From Oscillospiraceae bacterium Marseille-Q3528 (GTDB taxonomy: Bacteria; Bacillota; Clostridia; Lachnospirales; Lachnospiraceae), in contig JAGTTR010000020.1 of NCBI GenBank assembly GCA_018223385.1, forward strand, positions 1 to 64,000: DNA of 64,000 nt, written 5' to 3'. The notes below the pieces were generated by a model that was not told where the DNA came from, made no database searches, and saw nothing but the letters and a program-made list of their open reading frames with translations. The stretch's first letter is position 1. The number at the start of each line of letters is the position of its first letter. This document shows, in pieces, positions 17,306 to 25,664 of the stretch. A program made the translations under genes and the position numbers.

Positions 17306-17998
17306 ATGGCAAAGAAAGTGCTGGTTGTCGATGATGAGAAGCTGATCGTAAAAGGACTGCGGTTCAGCCTGGAACAGGAAGGAATGGAAGTGGACTGCGC
17401 TTACGACGGAGAGGAAGCGCTGGACAAAGCGAAAGAGAAGGAGTACGACATCATCCTTCTGGATGTGATGCTGCCGAAGATGGACGGCTTTGCCGTGTGC
17501 CAGCAGATCCGGGAGTTTTCTTCCGTGCCCATCATTATGCTGACCGCCCGGGGAGAGGATATGGATAAGATCCTGGGGCTGGAATACGGCGCCGACGACT
17601 ACATAACGAAGCCATTCAACATTCTGGAAGTGAAAGCCCGGATCAAGGCGATCATGCGCCGGATGGCAGTGAAACAGCAGAAGGAAGAGCACAACAGCAA
17701 GGTGCTGGTGACCGGCGATCTGAAGCTGGATCTGGAGAGCCGCCGGGTTTACATTGCGGGCAAAGAGATCAATCTCACCGCCAAGGAATTCGATGTGCTG
17801 GAGCTGCTGCTGACCAACCCCAACAAGGTGTACAGCCGGGAAAATCTGCTGAATCTTGTGTGGGGCTACGAGTATCCCGGCGATGTGCGTACGGTAGATG
17901 TTCATATCCGAAGACTGCGGGAGAAGATCGAGAGCAATCCCAGCGAACCGAAGTACGTGCATACCAAGTGGGGAGTAGGGTACTATTTCCAGGTTTAA
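17306..17998 (+). CDS. OmpR-family response regulator
   Basis: A 230-residue DNA-binding regulator. Receiver domain residues 3-120 with acidic pocket D9-D10, phospho-acceptor D53 in LLDVMLP, T in TARG and K in TKPF; winged-helix DNA-binding domain from about 132, ending in HTKWGVGYYF. It starts 12 nt after comEA and overlaps the partner kinase reading frame. The sequence is WalR/PhoP-like, but the target genes cannot be read here. Confidence 0.93.
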   Translation: MAKKVLVVDDEKLIVKGLRFSLEQEGMEVDCAYDGEEALDKAKEKEYDIILLDVMLPKMDGFAVCQQIREFSSVPIIMLTARGEDMDKILGLEYGADDYITKPFNILEVKARIKAIMRRMAVKQQKEEHNSKVLVTGDLKLDLESRRVYIAGKEINLTAKEFDVLELLLTNPNKVYSRENLLNLVWGYEYPGDVRTVDVHIRRLREKIESNPSEPKYVHTKWGVGYYFQV

Positions 17999-19445
17999 GG
18001 GCGGCAGGGGCCTTCTCGCCAGAAACTATCTGAAGAACAGCTATTTTCAGAGTCTTCGGTTCCGGCTGCTTCTCTGTTTTCTGGTGATCGGCATTGTACC
18101 GCTCATTCTTTTAAAAACAATCATGCTGAATGTGTATGAATCCCGGGCAGTGGAGCTGCGCCAGATGGAGCTCCAGGAGCAGTGCCGGATCATCAACAAT
18201 CAGCTGACGGCCTGTGGCTATATGGACAATCCGGGTTCGGAAGTGATGGACGCGGAGCTTTTGCAGTTCTCCAATATTTATGATGGCCGGGTGCTGATCA
18301 TCGACAGCAGTCTGCAGATCATCAAGGACACCTATCTGCTGGAAGAGGGGAAAACCGTCGTTTCCGCTGAGGTGATCCGCGGTTTTCAGGGGATGGGCAC
18401 CACCAATTATTCCAGACGGCATAAATACGTGGAGGTGACGGCACCGGTGAAGGAAGCGGACGGCACCATTTCCGGCGTGATCCTTGTGAGTGCATCGGTG
18501 GACAGCCTGCTGCGCATCCGGGACACCCTGCAGACCAAGGGCATGCTCATCCAGCTGGCGCTGGCGGCGGTCATCGTCGTGCTGTCGGTGGCGGCTTCTG
18601 TGGTTCTCGTGAAACCGCTGGGAAAAATCACCCATTCCATGGAAGATCTGTCGAAAGGGGATGTGGAGGAGATCGTTTCGGTTTCCGATTACACGGAGAC
18701 CAAGGCCATTTCCGATGCGTACAACAATATGATCCGCCGGATCCGCAAGCAGGAGGACAGCCGTCAGGAATTTGTTTCCAACGTGTCCCATGAGCTGAAA
18801 ACGCCGCTGACATCCATGAAGGTGCTGGCGGATTCCCTCACCATGCAGGGGGATCAGGTGCCGGTGGAGCTGTACCGGGAGTTTATGGAGGACATTGCGG
18901 CGGAGATCGACCGGGAAAATAAGATCATCAACGATCTGCTTTCTCTGGTAAAAATGGACAAGAAAAATGCGGACCTGAATATTCAGTCTATCAACATCAA
19001 TGATTTGCTGGAGCTGATTTTGAAACGGCTGCGGCCCATCGCGGCAAAATCCGATATCGAGCTGGTATTTGAGAGCTTCCGGCCGGTGGTGGCGGAGGTA
19101 GACGAAGTGAAACTGACGCTGGCGCTGAGCAATCTGATTGAAAATGCCATCAAATACAATGTGGAGAGCGGATGGGTGCATGTGTCGCTGAACGCGGATC
19201 ACAAGTTTTTCTATGTGAAGGTGGCGGACTCCGGCATCGGCATCCCGGAGGAAGACCAGGAACGGATCTTCGAGCGTTTTTACCGGGTGGACAAATCCCA
19301 TTCCCGGGAGATCGGCGGCACAGGCCTGGGCCTTGCCATCACGAGAAATGCCATCCTCATGCACCGGGGCGCCATCAAGGTGTACAGTAAGCCCGACGAG
19401 GGGACGACCTTCACCGTGCGGGTGCCGCTGGCGTATATCCGTTAA
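17985..19445 (+). CDS. Sensor histidine kinase, probable ATT start
   Basis: A kinase of about 486 residues: transmembrane segment ~26-46, extracytoplasmic sensor ~47-185, second membrane segment ~187-208, HAMP, HisKA with the phospho-acceptor His about 269 in NVSHELKTPLTS, and HATPase with NLIENAIKYN and GTGLGLAI. The first ATG/GTG/TTG in frame is GTG 18084, which would cut the first membrane segment in half. The frame is open back to 17979, and ATT at 17985 lies 9 nt after GGGGAG (17970-17975), so a rare ATT start overlapping the regulator by 14 nt is inferred. Partner of the preceding regulator. Confidence 0.88.
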   Translation: MSRFKGGRGLLARNYLKNSYFQSLRFRLLLCFLVIGIVPLILLKTIMLNVYESRAVELRQMELQEQCRIINNQLTACGYMDNPGSEVMDAELLQFSNIYDGRVLIIDSSLQIIKDTYLLEEGKTVVSAEVIRGFQGMGTTNYSRRHKYVEVTAPVKEADGTISGVILVSASVDSLLRIRDTLQTKGMLIQLALAAVIVVLSVAASVVLVKPLGKITHSMEDLSKGDVEEIVSVSDYTETKAISDAYNNMIRRIRKQEDSRQEFVSNVSHELKTPLTSMKVLADSLTMQGDQVPVELYREFMEDIAAEIDRENKIINDLLSLVKMDKKNADLNIQSININDLLELILKRLRPIAAKSDIELVFESFRPVVAEVDEVKLTLALSNLIENAIKYNVESGWVHVSLNADHKFFYVKVADSGIGIPEEDQERIFERFYRVDKSHSREIGGTGLGLAITRNAILMHRGAIKVYSKPDEGTTFTVRVPLAYIR

Positions 19446-19518
19446 AACAGGCACACCCCGGATTTGAAGGGAAGGCATGATGGGAAGATGTGTTACAGTT
19501 GGTTTTGAAAGGAAAAAA

Positions 19519-20427
19519 ATGAGACGATATTTGGCATTGTTGCTGGCGGCGCTGTTGCTTCTGGTTTCCTGCGGGAAAACGGAAGAAGCAGACCAGGGCG
19601 GCTATCAGATTTATTATGTGAATAAAGAGGGCACGGCGCTGGCCCATGAGGGGTACGAACCCCAGGCGACGGACACGGATGCCCTCATCGGGGAACTGCT
19701 GGAGCAGATGAACACGGCGCCGAAGGATGCGTCCATGAGGATCGCCAAGCCGGACGGGGTGACCATCAACGGCTACAGCGTGGAGGCGGAATTCATTTAT
19801 ATGGATTTCGGGCCGGAGTATCTCACCATGAACGTGGTGACGGAGGTGCTTTACCGCGCCGCGGTTGTGAAAACCCTGACCCAGATCGCGGGCATTGAGG
19901 GGGTGTCCTTCCAGGTGGCGGGCACACCGCTTTCTGACCAGAAGGGCAATGCGGTGGGCGTTATGACCGATGACAGCTTTGTGGAAAATACCGGCGAGAC
20001 CATCAACGCCTACAGCCGGGATACGCTGACGCTGTATTTTGCATCGGAGGATGGCACCCATCTGCGGCAGGAGCGGGTGAACGTGGTGTACAACAGCAAC
20101 ATGTCCATGGAGAAGCTGATCATGGAGCAGCTCATCGCAGGCCCCCAGGCGGAAGGTTATCGGGCTGTGCTGCCCGCGGATGTGACGGTGCTGAGCATCA
20201 GCGTAACGGATGGCACCTGCTACGTGAATTTCGACGGAAAACTGCAGAACATCGAGGCCGACATCACAGAGGATGTGGCACTGTATGCCATTGTGGATTC
20301 CCTGACCGAACTGACTTCCATTCAGCGGGTGCAGATCGCCGTCAACGGGGAGACCCAGACGGCGCTGCGGGAAAGCAGAAGACTGGATCAGTCCTATGTG
20401 CGGAATCTGGATCTGCTGGAAGAGTGA
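19519..20427 (+). CDS. GerMN-domain lipoprotein
   Basis: A lipoprotein of about 302 residues. The start ATG 19519 follows AAAGGA and gives a short signal with lipobox LVSC; an earlier ATG at 19477 has no ribosome site. Two GerMN (sporulation/germination) domains follow, about residues 40-160 and 165-290, the second marked by LIMEQLIAGPQAEGYRAVLP. GerM is needed for spore cortex and septum remodelling in Bacillus; here the position after a two-component system suggests cell-envelope function in vegetative cells, spores or both. Confidence 0.88.
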   Translation: MRRYLALLLAALLLLVSCGKTEEADQGGYQIYYVNKEGTALAHEGYEPQATDTDALIGELLEQMNTAPKDASMRIAKPDGVTINGYSVEAEFIYMDFGPEYLTMNVVTEVLYRAAVVKTLTQIAGIEGVSFQVAGTPLSDQKGNAVGVMTDDSFVENTGETINAYSRDTLTLYFASEDGTHLRQERVNVVYNSNMSMEKLIMEQLIAGPQAEGYRAVLPADVTVLSISVTDGTCYVNFDGKLQNIEADITEDVALYAIVDSLTELTSIQRVQIAVNGETQTALRESRRLDQSYVRNLDLLEE

Positions 20428-23255
20428 GGAGGAAAAATAGAATAGGAAGAGAGAACAATACCCGCTGGCGGTGCAGGCGGCCGCTGTGGGGGTGCAGTAT
20501 CTTTCTGCTGGGCGTCTGCTTTCTTTTCCTGCTGTGGCAGGATCAAAGGGAGCGCGCGCCCGGCTGGGAGGAACGCCTGATCCCATTTACCGGCAGACAG
20601 ACTGCCGTGGGAGAAATCTATTACCGGGAAACCGGATCGGAACATACCATTCTTTATGTGAAAAATGTGCATCTTGCAGATGCACCCGCAGAGGGCGGAC
20701 CAAAACGGCTGCTGATCTATGCGGACAACGATTCTGTCATTTCTTATCCTGCCTTTGAAAAAGGCAGTTCTGACCAATCATCCGGTCAGCTATCCATTGG
20801 TTCTGTCGTACGGACAGAGGGGAAAATCAAATATATGGAGCACGAGACAAATCCGGGGCAGTTTGATGAGCGGACTTTTTATCGTGCCCGGGGAATTTTG
20901 TGGAAGCAGTATGCCGACGATGTACGGATCGTGGGACACACCGGCAGCTTTGATGCCTGGTTCGGAGAAGGGATGGCTCTTTTTCGGGAAAATGCCTGCG
21001 GGCGGTTGGAAAAGCTCTTTGATTCTGACACCGCCGGGCTTTTGCAAGCCATGCTTTTTGGTGTGAAAAACAATCTGCTTGCGGAACTGGCGGATGGTTT
21101 TTCTCGCATGGGTACGGGGCATCTGCTCAGTATCTCCGGCTTGCATTTTACCCTGCTCATGGGGACGCTGCACCAGGTGCTGCGAAAGCTGGCGGTGCCC
21201 ATCGGGCCGGAGTTGGTGAGCGGAGAACGGAAGCTGTGTCGTAAGGAACCAGACAGAGGGCAAAGAGAGATATGTCGGAAAGTGCCGGTCAGAGGTCAAA
21301 AGAGGATGCGTTGGAAGGTGTTAGTCAGAAGTCAAAGGAAGATGCACCGCGAAAAGTCGATGAGAAAGGGGTTACGTAGGTGGGCTTGCCTGTCGTTGGT
21401 ATTTGGGGCAATTTTCGCGTACATGCAGATGCTGGGCGTGCGGGTATCCAGTCTGCGTGCCGGGATCATGCTGGTTCTGTTGCTGCTGGCGGAAGGACTG
21501 GGCCGCAGTTGTGACCGGGTGACAGCCTGGGGCTTCGCCGGTCTGGTGGTGCTGGTGGCGCAGCCCTGGGCGCTGCTCACCAGTGGTTTCTGGCTGTCTT
21601 TTGGCGCCACCGGTGCGGTGATCATGGCGCTGGAATGGCAGGAGGAGCAGAAACGGCGGGAAAAAGAGGCGGAACTGCTGGAACGGCGAAGACCACTGCC
21701 GAAGGAAGGAGAAATCCTGGGTTCGAAAGATCCGTTACCAAAAGAAAGTGGGATAGCAGAGCGGAGAAAGCTGTTGCGTTCGATGAAGAAGGTGTTGGGA
21801 GAACGACAAGCGGCTCTGGTAAAAGATCGAATGTGGGTAGGAAACCCGGACGTAAAGCCAGATAAGACAAGAAAGGCCTGGCGCAGCAGTCTGGGCATTC
21901 CCCTTTTCATTCAACTTGCCCTTTTGCCGCTGCAGCTGTGGTTTTTCTATGAAGTGCCTGTGTATGCGCTTGTTTGGAATGTGCTGCTGGTGCCAATGGC
22001 AGGAATTTTGCTGGGCGCAGGGGTGCTGGCATTGCTTGTCAGTGGACTTCTGGATCTGGCAGGACATTTCATCGTGACTTTCAGTGTGTTTTGTCTGGGA
22101 CGGTTGTTTGGAATCAGAGTGCCTGGTTTTCTGCGCATGGTTGATTTGACGTTTCAGGAATTTGGAAAAATCATGGGTGTTTTTCTCGGCGGCCCGGCAG
22201 CGACGGTGAGTGAAGTTTATCAGCTGTCCTGCAAGGTACAGCGGCTGCTTCCTGGCAGTGTATACGTGTGCGGGAAGCCGGCGCTGTGGCAGGTATTGTT
22301 CTATTATGGTGTTTTTCTGGGGGTGCTGTTGGCTGGAAGTGCGGAAAACGAAGAAGCCTTCGGAAATATGGAAAATGCGACATGGGGACAAGGCGGTTTC
22401 AGGCGTAAAAGATTGTTGAAAATATGCCTGCCCTTGTATATGGCAGCTTTTCTGTGCCTGCTTTTCTACCGGAACCGTCCGCCCTGGCAGGTGGCTTTCC
22501 TTGATGTGGGCCAGGGGGATTGTGCCGTTCTGCAGGAAGAGAGCGGCAGAACCGTGGTGATCGATTGCGGCAGCAGCGACGAGAAAGGCGTGGGGACGTA
22601 TCGACTGCTGCCTTATCTGAAATATATGGGGGTGCAAAAGGTGGACGCTGTGTTTGTGTCTCATGCGGATGAAGACCATATTTCCGGTATCCGGGAACTG
22701 CTGGAGCAGACAGAGCTCCCGGTAGAACATCTGGTCTGCTATGCGGAGGCGGGAGAGAAAATGGAGCCGCTTTTGTGCCTGGCAGAAGAAAGAGAAGTGC
22801 CGGTGCTGGGGATGGCAGCGGGCAATTCCCTGCACATCGGTCAGATGCAAATGACCTGTCTGGCACCGAGTATGGGGGATATTTCATCCGATGAAAACAA
22901 CCGTTCCCTGGTGCTTCTGGAAGAGCAGGAGAGCGTGCGGATGCTGTTTACCGGTGATATGGGAGAGGAGGAAGAAGGACGGTTGTTGGAGCAAATTTAT
23001 CCTCTTACTGCGCAGATATTAAAGGTGGGCCATCACGGCTCTGCCACTTCCACATCGGTGCCTTTTTTGCAGGAAGTCTCTCCGGGGCTGGCGGTGATTT
23101 CCTGCGGGGAAAACAACCGTTACGGCCATCCGGCACCCGAGACAGTGGAGCGCCTTATGGAGGCAGATGTCCGCATTTATAAGACGCCGGAAAACGGGGC
23201 GGTGATCCTGCAAATAAAGCGAGGAAAGATCCGCGTGAATTGTTGGAGAAAATAA
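20424..23255 (+). CDS. comEC: DNA-uptake channel protein ComEC/Rec2
   Basis: Up to 943 residues. It has an N-terminal membrane segment and OB-like DUF4131 region (~25-160), the competence channel core (GHLLSISGLHF near 233 and later membrane segments), and a C-terminal metallo-beta-lactamase domain (FLDVGQGDCAVLQ, SHADEDHISG, VGHHGSATSTS) thought to degrade or process DNA. Two highly charged expansions break the core at about residues 262-318 and 404-489. Start is uncertain: GTG 20424 lacks a spaced ribosome site, whereas AGGAGG (20427-20432) is ideally placed for an ATA at 20442. It overlaps the GerMN gene end by 4 nt. Confidence 0.93.
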   Translation: MRRKNRIGRENNTRWRCRRPLWGCSIFLLGVCFLFLLWQDQRERAPGWEERLIPFTGRQTAVGEIYYRETGSEHTILYVKNVHLADAPAEGGPKRLLIYADNDSVISYPAFEKGSSDQSSGQLSIGSVVRTEGKIKYMEHETNPGQFDERTFYRARGILWKQYADDVRIVGHTGSFDAWFGEGMALFRENACGRLEKLFDSDTAGLLQAMLFGVKNNLLAELADGFSRMGTGHLLSISGLHFTLLMGTLHQVLRKLAVPIGPELVSGERKLCRKEPDRGQREICRKVPVRGQKRMRWKVLVRSQRKMHREKSMRKGLRRWACLSLVFGAIFAYMQMLGVRVSSLRAGIMLVLLLLAEGLGRSCDRVTAWGFAGLVVLVAQPWALLTSGFWLSFGATGAVIMALEWQEEQKRREKEAELLERRRPLPKEGEILGSKDPLPKESGIAERRKLLRSMKKVLGERQAALVKDRMWVGNPDVKPDKTRKAWRSSLGIPLFIQLALLPLQLWFFYEVPVYALVWNVLLVPMAGILLGAGVLALLVSGLLDLAGHFIVTFSVFCLGRLFGIRVPGFLRMVDLTFQEFGKIMGVFLGGPAATVSEVYQLSCKVQRLLPGSVYVCGKPALWQVLFYYGVFLGVLLAGSAENEEAFGNMENATWGQGGFRRKRLLKICLPLYMAAFLCLLFYRNRPPWQVAFLDVGQGDCAVLQEESGRTVVIDCGSSDEKGVGTYRLLPYLKYMGVQKVDAVFVSHADEDHISGIRELLEQTELPVEHLVCYAEAGEKMEPLLCLAEEREVPVLGMAAGNSLHIGQMQMTCLAPSMGDISSDENNRSLVLLEEQESVRMLFTGDMGEEEEGRLLEQIYPLTAQILKVGHHGSATSTSVPFLQEVSPGLAVISCGENNRYGHPAPETVERLMEADVRIYKTPENGAVILQIKRGKIRVNCWRK

Positions 23256-23262
23256 AAATTTA

Positions 23263-23291
23263 TTGACAATATAGGATATATCCTATATTAT
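23263..23291 (+). promoter_or_regulatory. Promoter with embedded 22-bp palindromic operator
   Basis: Consensus TTGACA (23263-23268), 17-nt spacer, TATTAT (23286-23291). Positions 23268-23289 are a perfect 22-bp palindrome centred on GGATATATCC, filling the spacer. It is very probably the autoregulatory operator of the Xre-type protein encoded two genes on. The expected transcript start is close to the ribosome site, giving a very short leader. Confidence 0.75.
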
Positions 23292-23308
23292 GGAGAGGAG
23301 GAAGTATA

Positions 23309-23563
23309 ATGCCAGTTATTGCGAGATTTTGTGGAATTGTAATCAAGATGTATTTGCGGCAAAAGGAGCATAATCCACCGCATATCCATGCCATAGCAGG
23401 AGAGTATGTGGGGATGTTTTCCTTGAAAGATGCAGAAATGTTTGAGGGAGATCTGCCGCTTCGATATCAGGTGTATGTCAGACAGTTTATTGCAGAATAT
23501 AGAGATGAGTTGTACAGAATGTGGGAGAACCAGGAGTTCAGAAAGTTGCCGTTTATGGAATAA
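23309..23563 (+). CDS. DUF4160 protein, toxin-antitoxin-like
   Basis: An 84-residue protein of the DUF4160 family: MPVIARFCGIVIKMY at the start, HNPPHIHA near 21-28 and GDLPLRYQ near 46-53 are its hallmarks. DUF4160 genes usually pair with DUF2442 genes and are suspected small toxin-antitoxin-like modules, function unproven. Ribosome site AGGAGG 7 nt before the ATG. It is interposed between comEC and holA. Confidence 0.85.
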   Translation: MPVIARFCGIVIKMYLRQKEHNPPHIHAIAGEYVGMFSLKDAEMFEGDLPLRYQVYVRQFIAEYRDELYRMWENQEFRKLPFME

Positions 23564-23585
23564 TCAGATCAGGAGGGACTTGTGT

Positions 23586-24107
23586 ATGTCGAACAGAATA
23601 GAATGTGTACAGGCGATGGAAAATATGACGTTACGGGTGATTTTTCGGGATGGAACGGAAAAAAGCTATGATGTTCGGCAGATGTATGCGTCTTTTCCGC
23701 AGTTCCGGCAACTAGAGGATGATTTTTCGTTATACCAGTCTGTTCAGGTGGATACCGGAGGCTATGGTGTGTCCTGGAATGATGATTTGGATCTGGATGC
23801 GGAGGAACTATGGGACAATGGAGTGTGTACAGGCAGACGGTATGAGCTGGATCTGGAGCACAGACTTGCCGCTGCACTGGTAAAAGCAAGAGAGGCAGCC
23901 GGTATTACCCAGAAGGAGCTGGCAAGACTCACAGGCATTGCCCAGGGGGATATCAGCAAGATTGAGAATGCCACTGCAAATCCCTCCCTTCGTACACTGA
24001 AACGTTTGGCGGCGGGCATGGGAATGCGGGTACAGCTTACGTTTGACAGCCGTGCGGCCACCCCGTATAATGAAGGGCGGAGGAATGAGCATGCAGACCA
24101 TCAATGA
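23586..24107 (+). CDS. DUF2442 - Xre HTH fusion, probable antitoxin/autorepressor
   Basis: A 173-residue protein. Residues ~5-85 are a DUF2442 domain (VIFRDGTEKSYDVR, FRQLEDDFSLYQSV, VSWNDDLDLDAEELW). Residues ~97-150 are a helix-turn-helix of the Xre/Cro type (AGITQKELARLTGIAQGDISKIE). The start follows AGGAGG by 9 nt and comes 22 nt after the DUF4160 gene. The HTH domain probably binds the palindrome at 23268-23289. The last residues overlap the holA start, so holA may be translationally coupled to it. Confidence 0.82.
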   Translation: MSNRIECVQAMENMTLRVIFRDGTEKSYDVRQMYASFPQFRQLEDDFSLYQSVQVDTGGYGVSWNDDLDLDAEELWDNGVCTGRRYELDLEHRLAAALVKAREAAGITQKELARLTGIAQGDISKIENATANPSLRTLKRLAAGMGMRVQLTFDSRAATPYNEGRRNEHADHQ

Positions 24108-25068
24108 AGATATCAAAAACGGCACGTTTCGCCGGGTATATCTCCTGTACGGAGACGAGGATTATCTGAAATTACAATATAAGAACAAGCTGCTCCGGGC
24201 GCTGGTGACGGAGGGTGACACCATGAATTTTTCCAGATTTGAGGGGAAGGAGGCCCAGGTGCCCGCCCTCATCGATCTGGCGGAGACGATGCCCTTTTTT
24301 GCTGAGCATCGGGTGATTCTGGTGGAGGATTCCGGCTTTTTCAAAAATGCAGCGCCCCAGCTGGCGGAATATCTGCCGGACATGCCGGAGACCACCTGCA
24401 TGATTTTTATAGAAAAAGAGGTTGACAAGAGAAGTAAGACGTACAAATCTCTGAAGGATATCGGGCGGATGGTGGAATTTAAGACGCCGGATGAGAAAAT
24501 GCTGACCCGCTGGGTGTTGACAGTGCTGCAGAAGAATGGCAAGAAGCTGACCCAGCCCACCATGCAGCTGTTTCTGGAAAAGGCCGGGAATTCCATGGGA
24601 AATGTTGACCGGGAGCTGGAAAAACTCATCTGCTACGTGGGCGATCGGGAGATCATCCAGATGGACGATGTGGAGGAGATCTGCACCGGCCAGACGGAAA
24701 ACCGGATTTTCGATATGATCCATATGATGGCGGAGAAACGGCAGAAGGAAGCGCTGGAGCTGTACTATGATCTGCTGGCATTGAAAGAGCCGCCCATGCG
24801 GATCCTGTTTTTGCTTGTGCGTCAGTTCAACATCTTGCTGCAGGTGAAGACCATGGTGGCAGCGGGGATGGAGCAGAACCAGATCGCTGACCGGGCGGGG
24901 CTTCGCAGCTTTACCATTCGAAGATACCGCTCCGAGGCAGGGCATTTTTCCGTACAGAAGCTGAAAGAAGCGCTGCGGGACTGTGCCCGGGCGGAAGAGG
25001 ACGTGAAGACCGGACGGCTGGACGACCGGCTGAGCGTGGAGCTGATCCTTGTAAAATACAGTGCGTAA
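24091..25068 (+). CDS. holA: DNA polymerase III subunit delta
   Basis: A 325-residue clamp-loader subunit that opens the sliding clamp for loading on DNA. The N-terminus reads VYLLYGDEDYLKLQY, the degenerate AAA+ P-loop of HolA, followed by an FSRFEGKEA segment, EKEVDKRSKTYK and the C-terminal collar LILVKYSA. ATG 24091 is preferred over 24085 because GGAGGA (24079-24084) is 6 nt away. It overlaps the preceding HTH gene by 17 nt, unlike the usual comEC-holA adjacency. Confidence 0.92.
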   Translation: MQTINEDIKNGTFRRVYLLYGDEDYLKLQYKNKLLRALVTEGDTMNFSRFEGKEAQVPALIDLAETMPFFAEHRVILVEDSGFFKNAAPQLAEYLPDMPETTCMIFIEKEVDKRSKTYKSLKDIGRMVEFKTPDEKMLTRWVLTVLQKNGKKLTQPTMQLFLEKAGNSMGNVDRELEKLICYVGDREIIQMDDVEEICTGQTENRIFDMIHMMAEKRQKEALELYYDLLALKEPPMRILFLLVRQFNILLQVKTMVAAGMEQNQIADRAGLRSFTIRRYRSEAGHFSVQKLKEALRDCARAEEDVKTGRLDDRLSVELILVKYSA

Positions 25069-25075
25069 AATAAAA

Positions 25076-25113
25076 AGAAGCATCCGGCTGACGGGACCGA
25101 ATGCTTCTCTTTT
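25076..25113 (+). terminator. Terminator after holA
   Basis: Arms AAGAAGCATCCGG (25076-25087 region) and CCGAATGCTTCT (25097-25108) pair with one mismatch and are followed by CTTTT. It lies between convergent holA and rpsT and may serve both. Confidence 0.7.
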
Positions 25114-25142
25114 ATGTTACTCTTTATATCATTCCGAACAAC

Positions 25143-25406
25143 TTATGCGATAGCGTTTACAGCTTTGGTTAAGCGGGAAACCTTTCTGGAAGCTGTGTTC
25201 TTGTGATAAACGCCCTTTGTGCAGGCCTTATCGATCTCGGAAATGCAAGCAAGTAAAGCTGCATTAGCTGCCTCTTTATCCTTTGCTGCAACACAAGCCT
25301 CAACCTTCTTCACATAGGTCTTCACCTTGGATCTGATTGCTTTATTTCTTGCTGCTTTTGTTTCGTTAACTAAAATTCTCTTCTTCGCGGATTTAATGTT
25401 AGCCAA
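25143..25406 (-). CDS. rpsT: Ribosomal protein S20
   Basis: An 87-residue basic protein of the 30S subunit: ANIKSAKKRILVNE at the start, ARNKAIRSKVKT in the middle, and KGVYHKNTASRKVSRLTKAVN at the end, all typical of bS20. The start is TTG at 25406, with GGAGGTG 6 nt upstream; there is no ATG at this place. In several bacteria S20 mRNA uses a weak start as part of autoregulation, so the TTG may be functional. Confidence 0.96.
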   Translation of the reverse strand: MANIKSAKKRILVNETKAARNKAIRSKVKTYVKKVEACVAAKDKEAANAALLACISEIDKACTKGVYHKNTASRKVSRLTKAVNAIA

Positions 25407-25500
25407 TCCTGACACCTCCAAATATTCTTGTAAAAAGTATTTCAATCTCCCTGTTCCATTAAACGAGACACGAAAAAGTCTAATGTAAACATACTCATAT

Positions 25501-25529
25501 AGTATATCGGATGCCCCCGGGAATGTCAA
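25501..25529 (-). promoter_or_regulatory. rpsT promoter
   Basis: On the minus strand TTGACA (25529-25524), 17-nt spacer, TATACT (25506-25501). Near-perfect SigA promoter about 95 nt before the TTG start. Confidence 0.8.
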
Positions 25530-25664
25530 TACATATTTGCCGGTATTTTTGAGAAAAATAAAGTTACAGTTCACTCGTATATTCTTGCGGATAGATTCCA
25601 TGCTTGCATGAAAATCTGTTTGCGAAACTGAGTAGTATACAGGAGGAATTAGGAGGGATCAGCG

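Noticed and set aside
25600..25640. SigG-type promoter for gpr
   Set aside because: GCATG is followed by no acceptable -10 (CATACTA) at the right distance; not reported as a feature.
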